Source of the DNA: Callipepla californica brunnescens
Taxonomy: Eukaryota; Chordata; Aves; Galliformes; Odontophoridae
Assembly: GCA_023055505.1 (NCBI GenBank)
Contig: JALIRH010000023.1
Coordinates: 5,586,423-5,650,422 of the forward strand
Length of the DNA: 64,000 nt
Reading direction: 5' to 3'
Positions 25,691 to 36,852 of the stretch are shown piece after piece (the first letter of the stretch is position 1; every line of letters starts with the position of its first letter). The notes under the pieces were generated by a model. That model saw only the letters and a program-made list of their open reading frames with translations, was not told where the DNA came from and made no database searches. Both the position numbers and the translations under genes were made by a program.

Positions 25691-26755
25691 AAGCCTGTAC
25701 CATTACAGCACTAACTAGGTAGATGGTATCATATGGGACTCCTGAGGTTATTGACAATTACCAAGATACACATCCCATGGGTGCAAGTGTGCAGAAGTGG
25801 GCTGAAGACAGCAGCAACAAATGGTGGTTTCACCTGTGCTATAATCCAATGGGAGCAGATCTAATAGGAAGATATAATGGGATCCTGAAGACAGATTCAC
25901 AGTTCTCACAGGGGTGGATCAAGAACCTTTATGAAACCCTGTGCAGCTTGAATGAGAGACTGAGGGATGGCAGACCCAGTGTTTTAAGAATGTTACAGGA
26001 ATCTTGTGCCTCCTCACTTAGGATACAAACTACAAGTCAGAATACCTTCTTCAAGCCACAAGTTGTCACCATGATAAATCTTCTGCTCCCTGCCCCTGAG
26101 GACCTAGATCCTGGGAAACACAAGGTAACATGGCCTTGGAAGGTGCAAGAAAGACCAAAATGTTGTGGCTTCCTTCCACTCTGGTGGAGGATGTAAGAGG
26201 CTGAGTGACTGGTAAACCCTTCAGTAGTCAATGCAGGTCCAGTGGAGGTAGTAGCTTCACCACAAAAAGGATATTAATCCTGTCCACGTGGAAAATTAGA
26301 GCCCCCTCTTCAATACCTGATATAGTGATGCAATCACAAATATCAGTCCAAAGGGTGTGGTATTGAAGGCCAGGACATGCTCTGGTACGGCTGGAGGTGT
26401 TGACTCAAGACCAAAATACAGTCTGAATCCTACTATGGAGGGCAGACTTATATCTCTTCATACCTTTTAAGCATGTGTATTACACACCTTGAGGTTATTA
26501 AGTTCACAGGACAACTGGTAGGAACAACACCACTCCAGCATGCTCCAGTATCCAAGAGGAAACATCGTGATACCCAGTGGTGGACTGCTAAATGTTTGTG
26601 AACCAGTGACTATGAACCTGAACAGCTACTGGTCCTTCAAGAAATTATGTATCCAGAAGAAAGATCAAGTACTGGCCCAACAGCACCATATTTCTCTCCA
26701 ATTGTAGGAGGGAGAGAAGGTTCTTATATATCTATGTACATAACAGGGAGATCAA
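25691..26755 (+). mobile_element. Endogenous retrovirus fragment (integrase and downstream)
   Basis: A decayed plus-strand retroviral piece. It contains the integrase fragment annotated separately and about 550 bp of further sequence (26200-26755) with no long frame, consistent with decayed 3' retroviral sequence. No LTR could be delimited. The right border is set where sequence on the opposite strand begins to look like part of the adjacent minus-strand element, so it is approximate. Confidence 0.5.
25723..26196 (+). pseudogene. Retroviral integrase fragment
   Basis: A 157-residue open frame. Residues 6-60 resemble the second half of a retroviral integrase core: G-T-P-E-V-I-D-N (second catalytic Asp), Q-K-W-A-E-D, W-W-F-H-L, Y-N-P-M-G-A and R-Y-N-G-I-L-K-T. 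The position just before R-Y-N-G, normally the catalytic Glu, is Gly. Residues 125-150 (L-L-P-A-P-E-D-L-D-P-G-K-H-K-V...W-P-W-K-V-Q) look like the basic, Trp-rich C-terminal DNA-binding region. The N-terminal zinc domain and first catalytic Asp are absent. The start Met is arbitrary, because the true protein would begin upstream. Integrase joins viral DNA to the host genome; this copy cannot. Confidence 0.7.
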
Positions 26756-27248
26756 GACACAACGGGTCAAATGTTAGAGTGATCAGTTTATTACAAATCC
26801 TAGTTGCTTAGGAAGCTGTTGAAGGGAAAGCAGGTGATATGCTGTATGTAGTGCATCCACTGATCCCAAGAACTCAGTTGGTAGCCATGGGGGATGGGAG
26901 AAAGATGGAAACATTTTTCTTCTTTTCTCTCTTTCAGTGTGACATACCTTGCCCAACAGTTCGGGTCTTATCACCAAAAATGCCCCAGAAAGCTAGCTTT
27001 GAGCCAAAACAAACAAACAAAAAAAGTAAAACAAAACAAAACAAACAAAAAATCTTTTTTCAGGAAAGAAAATTAAGTAAGTATAAGGGAAAATGGAGAG
27101 GGGGTGAGGGAGAGTTAAATGTTACACAGTTGCTACAAAAGATGTCTTGGACTTGGTTACAAATGTTGCCCTGATCTGTTGGACATGTTCATTGTCAGTT
27201 GAAGTGGTTACAAAGTACACAGACAAAACAACACATTGTATAATGAAA

Positions 27249-28305
27249 TCATGCAAGGAAGGAGCTAAGAGTTGCAACAGCACACAATAGATAAAATAGG
27301 GCACGGTTCATCCATGGGACACCTAGGAGCCAGGAAAAGAGGTCCAAGTCTATTTTTTTCCAGGTTTGGATGGGAACATGGGCTATTTTCTGTATACTCT
27401 GGGCAATTTGTTGAACAACTTCTCCGTTGTCGTTCAATTTTTAGACAATTAGAGTCATTCAAGTTTGCCCCAGACACCCTATTCTTCAAGTAGCAGCACA
27501 TAAAGTTTTCCAATACCATTTTCAATACTTGTTGCTCTTGCGAGTTTTATTCTCCAAAAGCATATCTAGTCCATTTTGACAATACATGGAATTGTCATGT
27601 GATATATTAAAAAATGATTTAATGTTTTACTAGGATACTAGTTGGAGCAAATATGTTTACCGATATTATAGGGATTCTCTGTCCTGTGGTTAGCAAAACC
27701 TAGAACTCTATCTAGGCAGAGTGAAGGTATTATTACACTACACTGCAACACTGCACTTTGCTCCAAAGTTAAATCTGAATATAATTTTGCATTTGAGCAT
27801 CTGAAAAGCAATTCCAGTGTTAGAGAATGCATATATTAGTTTGGCAAGTTCAACTCTTGTTATAGTCTATAGAACTTTGAAGGATAGTGTGTGTAGGATA
27901 CCCCATGACATAAACCATTAGAGAGGTAATCCCACAAACATACCCATCTCTTATCAAAAGTTATACCCTTTCCAACAGCCATTTTTTGGATAGAACCCCC
28001 TGACGTTACACTCAGAAGCTCTCTGACACTGAAAAACACCAGAAACATCATGTGTCAAAGGGCTTTAAGATGGTTTTCTTTTATGACAACATCGGACAGA
28101 TATTAGATGGGTCCCTTGGTTCATTTCCCTGTTTGTTAGGAAGTTGGAAACACTGTGGAGAAGTTACACCCAAATCATAATCAGTTTGATAAAAAGGGGT
28201 GAAATAAGGGGTCAAAAGGAATGGTACCATTGTGCAGAGAGTTGCCAGTAAGCCAGGATGATCTGTGAAAACTCTGAACCCAAGTGTGAAGTGTAACAGA
28301 TCCAA
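27249..28305 (-). pseudogene. Env-like remnant
   Basis: The minus frame 27249-27437 has an amphipathic stretch (E-V-V-Q-Q-I-A-Q-S-I-Q-K-I-A), a Trp-containing linker and then a hydrophobic segment ending in L-C-A-V-A-T-L. This is the layout of the membrane-proximal part of a retroviral transmembrane envelope subunit. Other minus frames to its right (27638-27832, 27860-28051, 28081-28305) are open, hydrophobic or cysteine-containing and could be surface-subunit debris. They are broken by stops and frame changes. Envelope would mediate entry; nothing functional remains. Secretory-protein debris of another origin cannot be excluded. Confidence 0.4.
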
Positions 28306-28589
28306 GGACTGATGTCAATCACCACCCAAAACCACAACAACCCCAAATATAAAACTATTGCAACCAAAACATACAATGCAATCAAGAGTTATATTCAGTA
28401 CTCTAACATGGTCAGACCTTAAGTATTTCTGTCACAAAACACAAATGATCGAAGTCTGCTGTTGGGCTTTCTGTGTTCAGTCAAGTTCCTACAGGAGTCT
28501 CCTGTGAAATAAAACAAGATACCAACTTACCCTTTTAGGGTTAGTTAATATGGTTAACAATGAGGGAACAATCCAGCAGAGTTCATTTT

Positions 28590-29060
28590 ATATTCCTTTT
28601 TCCTGGGCATTGAAGAGGTCGTCTTCTCAGAATTAACAGGCATCATCATGTGTGATTTATTGTGGCTGCAGCTTTCTATTATACATCACTTGCAGACAAG
28701 CATCCTTTTGAAGTCTTTCTACTAATTGATCAACTGTTCCAGTAATGGCAAGAGGGTCTCTCATTTCAAGAGGATTAAGATAACCTGCCCAATAAAAAAA
28801 CCACTGCATTAAGGACCAGTGGACGTGACAGTTGCCAGTAGCTAAAAATATTCCCTGTCTCCAATATCATTCAGCTTCCTTTTCAGTTAATAGTATCTGG
28901 TCTACACCAGTGAGACTAACCCTCCATGCATACTCTGTCTCTGATTCCTTTGGAGAGTGACCAAAATCTCTTTTCAATTTTGCTAATTCAGTGACTGAGA
29001 AGGGAATTTCTTTAACATTCATTTGAGGGTCTATTTGCTCTCTGTTATCAAATGTATTTA
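28590..29060 (-). pseudogene. Gag capsid-like remnant
   Basis: On minus, from about 29050 leftwards, an open stretch reads E-I-P-F-S-V-T-E-L-A-K-L-K-R-D-F-G-H and then Y-A-W-R-V-S-L-T-G before a stop near 28893. The L-K-x-D-F-G-x-S-P...E-Y-x-W-R-V-S pattern looks like the capsid N-terminal region of a class I type avian endogenous retrovirus. After the stop the same frame quickly deteriorates. Gag would build the virion core. The class assignment is from general knowledge and is tentative. Confidence 0.5.
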
Positions 29061-29560
29061 GTTTTTATCAAAGGACATACCTGGGCTGGTGAGGTCTTTA
29101 ATTTATCAATCACTGCCTTTATTTCTTTCAGTACTTCAGAGGGCATATTTTTTCTTGAGGCAAACTATAAACAACAGTGTCACTGGCATCCTTGCACATC
29201 AGCAGTTCCTTTAAGGCCATTTGCAACAAAGCCATACCAGGTCTCTCACTTTTTAATTGTCCCTCAAGGTTTACTATATGATTCTGCAGAATCCTGTTAT
29301 ATTTTAAATGATTCCTTCTATGCTAGTATAGTTTGAGTTTCTGATGAATGCTTTTCATCTCAGAATTCCGCAGCAGCTTTTATAGCAGTCCCAGGTATGG
29401 CACAAATAAATGATTTTCCATTTCTGGCCTGGGTACAAGCCTCATTTTGTAGTGCACTACTACAGTAAATAACACTGTGCAAGTTATGCCAGTGTGAAAG
29501 ACAACAACCATTTGTTCACACCTCAAAGCTTGCATTCTGAGGAAAGTAGTTCAGATATGA

Positions 29561-30905
29561 AAGACAAAGAGCAGTGTGGCTGACCTCAGCTTTGCCACCT
29601 CTGGCCAGGAACTGCCTATAGCCTCATGTTGGCCACAGGCCTGGTGGCACTGTGTGTGCTGTCAGGCCAGTATGGGTGCCTCAATCCCTCTCCTACTCTT
29701 CACAGGTGATCTACAGGCCACCTCACACAACAACATCAAACAGCCAGAATCCAGAATCGACCCTCCATGAGGACAAGCTGTTGCCTCTGCCATGCCCGTG
29801 AAGCAGCTACCAGGCACAGAAAGGGAGCACCAAGGAGAGGAGGTGGAGTGGCTCTGGCAGCTCTGCCAGCTGCTGACAAGCAGGTAGTTGACAGGCAGAA
29901 TGCTCTGGAGTAGACAGCTGGACCATTCTCCTGAAAAACTGAGCCAGGAGAGAGAGGAGCTGCTCTCTTCCCAGACAGCTCAGTGAAGCAGGATGGCAGA
30001 GGCCCTTGCAGATGTGCCACAAGGCCAGGTCACAGGAGTATTTGTGGCAGAGCCACAGAGGGCAACACGGGGAAGAGTCTGAAGTAACTCGTCCTTTTTC
30101 CTTTCCAATTCTTACAAGCAAACTATATAGAAGAAAATGAGTCTCTGCCCCATGGAAGCATCTCTCAAGAAGACATAGTCATTTGCCTACCTTGGCCCTT
30201 CTGCCAGAGCAGACAGTGGCTCAGGCAGCTGCACAAAAGCATATGCCCATACCCGAGACACCAAGATCTGCTAGCAGCACCTTCAGCCTGCCTGATTTGC
30301 AAGCAGGAGCATCTTCCTCTAGTGGCAGAGGAAGTGCAAAATCCTTTATGCCTGAGGCCCATGGCCAACGAGTTTCTTCCTCCTGCTTCAGTAGTGGTGA
30401 GCACCAGCCATTGTTTGCTCTGCTCAGGAGGGCACATGGGCATCTGTTCAGTGTTTGCTGCTGCTGCTGCATCACAGGACAGCAAGTGTAGTGGTGTCAA
30501 GCCACCAGCACCAAGCAACTTTTCAAAGCTGGTTGCTGGCCCTCAAGGAGCTGTGCAGCACCCTGAGTGATTGCCACAGGACAAAGCAGGACAGCACCTC
30601 AAGATTTAAATCCCCCACCTCATAGTACATAATTCCTGCAGTCTCAGCTGAGCTGAGCTGCTTTCTTTTCTGAATAAAATATCTATAGATTTTTTTCCTC
30701 AGGAGAATTTTTCACTCATCATTCTTTTCCACCACGGCCATCTCAGGAGAAAGTCCTGTGCAGGCAATGCAACCAAGGCAGGCAGGTAGATCTGGAGATA
30801 CAATCCCTGCACCCTGCACCTTTCATGGTACCTCTAGTGCTCCAGATCCTTATCAGCTTGGGCCTGAGCTGGTTGAGCTCCAGTATGCCCATGTTTCCCT
30901 GCTAC
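29561..30905. other. GC-richer stretch, no gene recognised
   Basis: Base composition rises to roughly half G+C compared with the AT-rich surroundings. Open frames of 80-117 codons occur on both strands (for example 30183-30491 plus and 30165-30518 minus), overlap one another and carry no domain I recognise. There is a (CTG)n patch at about 30459-30470 and an AATAAA at about 30674-30680 on plus. It could be decayed retroviral leader or LTR, a retroposed transcript, or unique sequence. Confidence 0.4.
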
Positions 30906-30907
30906 CA

Positions 30908-31005
30908 GAGAATCATAGAATCATAGGGATTGGAAGGGACCTCAAGAGATCACCAAGTCCAACCCCCCTGCCAAAGCAGGTTCCCTACACCAGGTCACAC
31001 AGCAC
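30908..31005 (-). mobile_element. CR1 3'-end fragment (about 100 bp)
   Basis: It begins AGAATCATAGAATCATAGGG, then TTGGAAGGGACCTC and TCCAACCCCCCTGCC: the complement of a CR1 3' terminus with two tail octamers. It is strongly 5'-truncated and less diverged than most copies here. Confidence 0.85.
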
Positions 31006-31567
31006 AGTGTCACATCTTCTCCCAGGCTCCACAACATAGAGGCATTCCTTCCTGGTGGGGCTACTTGTGCCTTTGCTAACAGCACTTGTGATGCAGGGGT
31101 GCCCAAGTGGCCTGAGCACACTGCCCACCCCTGCCCACCTTGGCCCCCAGATCTCCCTTCGTCTTCCTTGCAGTGCCACTCTCTAGAGTCTCACACCAGG
31201 CTCAGCTTGCTGACAGCGTCTCATGCACTGAAACAATGCTGTTCTCAGGAGTGGTGCTAGCAAGTTGTGTCTCATGGAGTCATTGTTGTCCCTGTTCCCA
31301 CGCTTCTTTACCATTTATCCCAGTTGTCTCATAAATGCCAGTTTTTGCTAGATAGGGATGCTTTTTGCTTGAGGGATCAGCTTCTTCAGAATCTTGTTTA
31401 GAGGCACCATCTGTCCATGGCGTGCTGCAGCAATGATCAGGAAAAGCCCTGGTACTCCTTAGCCAGCAGCGGCATCATCACTGCGACAAAGAGGCTGTTT
31501 CCCTGGAGACACTCCAGAGACACTCCAGCTCATCTTTCTGTGATTTGAGTCAAGGACCCTAAAAATT
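31006..31567. other. GC-richer spacer
   Basis: No gene or repeat family recognised. A short direct repeat (GAGACACTCCA twice) lies near 31505-31530. Confidence 0.4.
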
Positions 31568-32000
31568 GCAGTGCTGCTGTAGATCTGTTCAAAGAAGGGC
31601 AACCAAGCTGGTAAGGGATCTGGAGCACAGGTCTCAGGAGGAGTGGCTGAGGGAGCCGGGATTGTTCATTCTGGAGAAGAGGAGGCTCAGGAGAGACCTT
31701 ATTGCTCTCTATAGCTACCTGAAGGGAGGCTGTGGGGAGCTGGGGGTCAGTGCTTCTCTCGTGTGGCTAGTGATAGGACCAGAGGGAATGGCTTCAAGCT
31801 GCTCCAGGGGAGACTCAGGAAGGGTGGTCAGGCACTGGAACAGGCTGTCCAGGAAGGTGGTGGAGTCACCAACCCTGGAGGTGTTCAAGGTATGTTTGGA
31901 TGTTGTGTTGAGGGACATGATTTAATGAGTAATGGGTGAATGGTTGTTCTGGATGATCTTACAGGTCTTTTCCAACCTTGGTGATTCTATAATGCTGTGA
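31568..32000 (+). mobile_element. CR1 3' end with tail
   Basis: A plus-strand CR1 from the end of ORF2 to the tail. It holds the segment GGAGAAGAGGAGGCTCAGG, the block AACAGGCTGTCCAGGAAGG and the terminal CAACCTTGGTGATTCTATAATG. The plus frame 31566-31925 remains open for 119 codons and ends in R-D-M-I, as CR1 ends do in this frame. It gives a useful intact reference for 37574-37937, where the same two halves are inverted relative to each other. Confidence 0.9.
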
Positions 32001-32084
32001 TCATGCTGCCTTACCTATACTTATATGACATTATATTGTGTCACCATTCAATTCAGTGAGAACTGGACAGGACCTTTGACCAGA

Positions 32085-32310
32085 AAGGAACCACATGAGG
32101 TTGAACAAGAGCAGGTGTAGAGTCTTGCATCTAAGGAGGAATAACCACATGCACCAGTACAGGCTGGGGATTGACCTGCTGGAGAGGAGCCCTCAGGAGA
32201 GGGACCTGGGTGTCCTGGTGGACAACAGGTTGGCTATGAGCCAGAAGTGTGCCCTGGTGGCCAAGAGGGCCAATGGGATCCTGGGGGGCATTAAAAAGAG
32301 TGTAGCCAGC
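32085..32310 (+). mobile_element. CR1 fragment, left half (split by LTR)
   Basis: Plus-strand CR1 RT-end sequence (TGAGGTTGAACAAGAGCAGG onward, encoding C-R-V-L-H-L-R). It stops at GTGTAGCCAGC where the solo LTR enters, and resumes at 32823 with AAGTCAAGGGAGGTGAT, so the two halves are one element. Confidence 0.9.
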
Positions 32311-32822
32311 TCTCGCGGTGTTATCTGTGACAGGGACACAAGGGAAAAAGAGGGAGACGGAAGGAATTAAAGAAACCACACCATTGGTGGCAATGCAGCA
32401 GCCCGAGCTGAGCTATGTCCTCTTGGGGGGTTGAAGGGGGGGGGGGGGGGATGGGAAGGGGAAAGGGGGAAGGGTACGGAGATAACAGATGGGTCTAGGG
32501 AAACAAAATAAAACAAAACAAACAATAAAGAAAACAGCAACGTTTTGGAGAGGAAAGTTAATTTTACTAAATCTAACAAATCGAACAAACTGGGAGAGAC
32601 AAAAGTATCCAAAATCTGTGAACCTTATGTTAGTAAAACTGCAGGGGAAGCACACGTTCTTTATCTCTGTGGTGGACAGAGAGAAACCATGCCAGAGTGA
32701 GTGGTTGTTGTCCAGCCAGGAGCTCCACACCTCTTCTGCTCCCTGACAGAGCACTGAATCTTTAACTCCCAGTATGATATTCTGATGTGGAATACCGGCA
32801 TCAAAACCACAAAACAACAACA
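32311..32822 (-). mobile_element. Solo LTR of the same family as the 56106-61020 provirus
   Basis: The 512-bp insert starts TCTCGCGGTG and ends ACAACAACA. It interrupts a CR1 and is flanked by perfect CCAGC duplications (32306-32310 and 32823-32827). It shares with the provirus's right LTR, in the same order and orientation, a purine tract of AGGGGAAAGGGGG type, AGCAACG...GGAGAGGAAAGTTAATTT (AGCGGCA...GGAGGAAAGCTAATTT there), ACAGAG...TTTTTATCT-like sequence and a terminal GATGTGGAATACC. The terminal dinucleotides have decayed from TG..CA at one end. A single LTR with matching duplications and no internal sequence is the expected product of LTR-LTR recombination. Confidence 0.85.
32436..32450 (+). 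repeat. Poly-G tract (15 bases) in the solo LTR
   Basis: A run of 15 G preceded by a G6 run (32425-32430) and followed by GGGAAGGGGAAAGGGGGAAGGG. It probably expanded after insertion, because the equivalent place in the provirus LTR has only GGGG and GGAAAGGGG units. Confidence 0.9.
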
Positions 32823-33392
32823 CCAGCAAGTCAAGGGAGGTGATACTCCCTCTCTACTCTGCTCTGGTAAGGCCTCACCTGGAGTACTGTGTCCAGTTCT
32901 GGACTACCCTGTACAAAAAGACAGGGAGCTCCTGGAAAGAGTCCAGCGGAGGGCCACAATGATGATAAAGGACTTGGAGCACCTCTCTTATGCAGAAAGG
33001 CTGAGAGACCTGGGTGTGATCAGCAGTGAAAAAAATGACACTCAGAGGGGATCTGATCCATGTCTATAAATATCTAAGGTGCAGTAGGCAAAGGGACGAG
33101 GCCGGACTGTTCTCAGCAGTATGTGGCAACAGAACGAGGGGAAATGGCCACAAGCTGATGCATAGGATGTTCTGCACAAAAATGCTTGGGAACTTCTTCA
33201 CAGTAAGGCTGACAGAGCACTGGCACAGGCTGTCCAGGGTGGTGGTGGAGTCTCCTTCTCTCGAGATATTCAAGACCTGCCTGGACACCTACCTGTGCAA
33301 CCCGTTCTAGGGAGCTGCTTTGGCAGGGGGGTTGGACTCCATGATCTCTAGAGGTCCCTTCCAACCCCTACAATTCTGTGATTATGTGATTG
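32823..33392 (+). mobile_element. CR1 fragment, right half with tail
   Basis: It continues the CR1 broken at 32310. It contains TGGAGTACTGTGTCCAGTTC, then GGCACAGGCTGTCCAGGGTG and the terminal CTAGAGGTCCCTTCCAACCC plus ATTCTGTGATTATGTGATT. Plus frames 32785-33069 and 33026-33310 cover parts of the RT end, separated by a frameshift. Confidence 0.9.
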
Positions 33393-34865
33393 CTGAGTCA
33401 GTAGCATATTTTAATACCAGGTCACAGTGCATGGCTATTCTTTTCCAATGGCAGTTCTAAGATGACTATTTAGCTCACTGTGTCTTTTTAATACAAGGAT
33501 ACCTTTTCACTGAAGACCAGGTTAATTTCCTAACTAATTTATTTCAAGCATTCTTGAAATGTTTGAGAAATATTGAAGAGAAGGTTTGTTTACCACTACC
33601 TATTCTAAATGAAGTCAGTTAAACCTGTTGAGTTTTGTTAGTCATTTCTCTGTGGAAACTATTAAATTAGTATTTTAATGCCTCAAAAACTTCAAAGAGT
33701 GCATTTTCAGAATATCTCTGTGACAAAACGCTGTGTCACAGCGTTTTGAGGACAAATGTAAGGCATACTGTAAGTAATTCACTAAGAGTAACACAGGAAA
33801 AATGTATCAAAGGTGAGCTATGCCCTCACTGTCTGATTGTTATTCAGTTCCTTGCTCACAATACAATCTTTTGATGAGTCATAGGTGTCCTGGATTCAGT
33901 AATCAACACAATTACTTAGATGCTTAAAACAGTGCACATGATTAAGTAGTCAAAACAAAAATGTACCTAAAAATTTATGGATAGAATACAAGGGAAACCA
34001 GATACAGGTCAAGGAGAAATAAAAATCTTCATGACAAAGTGTGTTATGTGTGCTTCTGGGTGTGATATAGTAAGTGAGTCTGAATCATTCAGAGCAAGAA
34101 AGAATTACAGCTAAATTAACTTCATAAGTACAATTCTTTTTTTTTTTTTTTTGTGTCTACTAAGTTCAGTGAACTTTCTGCTACAATTTTAGACATACAT
34201 ATTACTCTTACTCTTCAGATGGGAACAATTAAATTTTATTGTGCAATTTTTATCTCCCACATAAGCTATATAAATCTTTATCTTTTTCTCCTGGAAATTA
34301 AAGTTAATTGAATTTGTAACAAAGAAAGAATTAATTCATCTTAATTGCTGCAAGCTATTGTTAGAAACTGGTAAGAATGGCATAGACACACATGAGAATC
34401 AAAATGTTGCAGATGAATCATGAGAATATTGTGAGAACAACTTGAGCAGATATAAGTTGAAGGAAGAGAGGCTTGTGTAAATGTAAGCTCAAGAGGAAAA
34501 CTTGTTGTTAAGTGAAGATGAGAAAGTAGAATGGATGTCCTGTTTTAGTAGATAAAATGGCAAATAGGTACTTCAGCTCAATATAACATCAGTGGAAACC
34601 AGTTCAGGTTACCCCCCCACACCCTTAAAGTTTGGAAATTTGCAGTGAAAATGACAATTAGCTTTAATCTCATGACCACCAGAGATGTAAATCATTTCTT
34701 GGAATTTCAGTCCGTGTACTTGGAATGTGATGAATATGTGTGTGCTATGCCTTTAAATCTGTAACCATTTCTCTTTCCAAGTGCATGCTTGGTGAGTGAT
34801 CCTCACCCACCCAGCACTGTAAATAAAGGGAATACTTGCTAGACACATATTCTCACTGAATATAT
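33393..34865. other. Unique AT-rich DNA
   Basis: No gene or transposon recognised. It contains a perfect 12-bp-arm hairpin (33724-33748), a T run (about 34138-34152) and a C7 patch near 34613-34619. Confidence 0.5.
33724..33748. repeat. Perfect near-continuous palindrome
   Basis: CAAAACGCTGTG is followed by one T and then CACAGCGTTTTG: 12-bp arms with a 1-base spacer. It stands alone in AT-rich sequence. Confidence 0.95.
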
Positions 34866-36852
34866 CGTGAAATCATAGAATGGCTTGGGTTGGAAAAGAA
34901 CATAAAGATCATTTACTTCCAGCCTTCTGATGTGAGCAGAGTTGCAACTGCCTAAACCAGGTTGCCATCCAGTCTCGCCTTGAATGCCTTCAGGAATGGG
35001 GCATCCAGAACTTCTCTGGACAACCAGTTCCATTATTTAACCAACAGCTGTGAAAAAAAAATAATTCCCCCTGACAGCTAATCTAAATCCCACCTCTATT
35101 ATTTTAAAGCCTTTCCTCCTTGCCCTATCACTAGTAGAGCGTGTAAAAAAAATTGGTGTGACTCCTGCTTGCGGGCTCCCTTCAAATACTGGAAGGCTGC
35201 AATGAGATCTTCTTGGGGCTTTCTCTGCTCCAGATTGAACAACCCTAGCTCCCTCAACCTTTATTCATAAGAGATGATCTCCATTCCTTTGATCATCTTT
35301 GTGTCCCTCCTCTGGAGTTTCTCAAAAAGCTTCACATCCTTCCTGTAGTGGCTGCCCCAGGCCTGGATGCAGTACTCTGGAGGGATCCTCACAAGGGCAC
35401 AGTAGAGGAGGACAATCCCTCCTCTCTCTGCTGGCCACCCCACTTTTTATGCAGCCCAGGATGAAGTTCACCTTCCAAGCTCCAAGTGAACGTTGTTGGC
35501 TCATGTCCAGTTTTCATCCACCGGGATCCCCAAGTCCATCTCCACAAGACTAACCTCAATGAGCAGTTTTCTCTCAGCCTATACTCATATTTGGGATTGC
35601 CTGGATTAAAGTGAAACACCTTATACTGGGCTTTGTTGAACTTCATTAAATTCATATAGGCCAAATTTTTAAGCTTGTTCAAGTCCTTGTGGTTGCCATA
35701 CCTTTCTTCTGTTTTGTGGAATGCACAACTCAGCTAACATCATCAGCAAACTTGCTGAGGGTACACCCGATTCCTCAGTCTATGCCACTGATAAAGACCA
35801 CCAGTCCGAAGACACCTGGGGGCACCACTTATCAACAACCTTCACCTGGAGGTGGAATCATTGACTACAATCCTCTGTCAGAGACCGTCCAACCTATTCT
35901 TTATCCTTCAAACAGTATGGCTTTCAAATCCATATCTATCAAAATAGGTTCTAAAAATGTGATGTGGAACCTTGTCAAAGGCCTTGCAGAAGTCCAGGTA
36001 GACAACATCAGTTGCTCTGATATTGATACTCTCTGTACTCTGATACTATCACTCCATCAGAGGAGGCCACTAGATTGATCAGGAAGAATCTGCAGTTTGT
36101 GAAAGCATACTGGCTTTCTCAGGTCACCTCTTTGTTTTGCATATCCCTTGACATAGCTTTCCAGAGTATTTGCTCCATAATCTTCGCAGGTACAAAGGTG
36201 AGGCTCTTCAGACTGTAGTTCCCTGGATGTTCCTTTCTCCCTTTCTTAAAAATAAGAGTGATGTTTTTGGGGACTCAGTCTGACAGCCATAACTTTTCAA
36301 AAATGATGGAAAGTGGCTTGGCAACCACATCAGCCGGTTCCTTCAGGACCCTGTGATGCATATCATCTGGCCTCATGGACTTCTATATATTCAGCCTCAT
36401 GAGGTGGTCTTAGACTTGCTCTTCTCTTACAGTGGAAGGCATTTTGCTGCCTCACTCCCCACTTAGAGATTCAGGGACATGAGATGCTTGGGAAGCCTGA
36501 CTGCCACTGAAGAGTGAAGCAAAGAACTTGTTGAACATCTTCACATTCTCCAGGTCTGTTGTTGACTTTTTTCCTTTCTTATTTATTGCAGGCAGAATAT
36601 TCTCCTTGATCTTCATGTTCTGACAGATGTAGCTGTAGGATCACTTGTCATTTTTCACATCACTCACCAAACTGAGTTCCATCTATGCCTTACATTTCTT
36701 AAGATCATCTCGATGCATCCAGACAGTGTCATTGTATTCTTCCCAGGTCACTCATCCCAGTTTCCATTGGCTGTACATTTCCTTCTAATCCCTAATTTAA
36801 CCATCAGATCTTTGCTCAGTCTTAATGGGTTCCTGCCTCATCTGCTTGTTGG
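34866..36852 (-). mobile_element. Long CR1 fragment (about 2 kb, RT and 3' UTR)
   Basis: It begins on plus at GTGAAATCATAGAATGGCTT (CR1 3' tail complement) and runs back about 2 kb, among the longest CR1 copies in the window. On minus it carries the 3' UTR, the RT end (35389-35682: M-N-K-L-K-N-L-A-Y-M-N-L-M-K-F-N-K-A) and more upstream RT sequence. That upstream part corresponds to plus-strand CTCATGGACTTCTATATATTC and to the CTTCAGACTGTAGTTCCCTGG segment near 36200-36240. Frames are broken throughout. The 5' truncation is near 36852. Confidence 0.85.

Larger units (their letters stand above)
26790..29560 (-). mobile_element. Decayed minus-strand endogenous retrovirus, pol missing
   Basis: Two protein-like remnants lie in minus order: gag-like (right, about 28590-29060) and env-like (left, about 27250-28305). 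The space between them is too short for pol, so pol has been lost or the element was always defective. The left border (plus-strand GATCAGTTTATTACAAATCC) may be the end of a 3' LTR. AAAC-rich sequence at 27007-27050 is a later expansion. Borders are approximate and I could not find paired LTRs. Confidence 0.45.
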
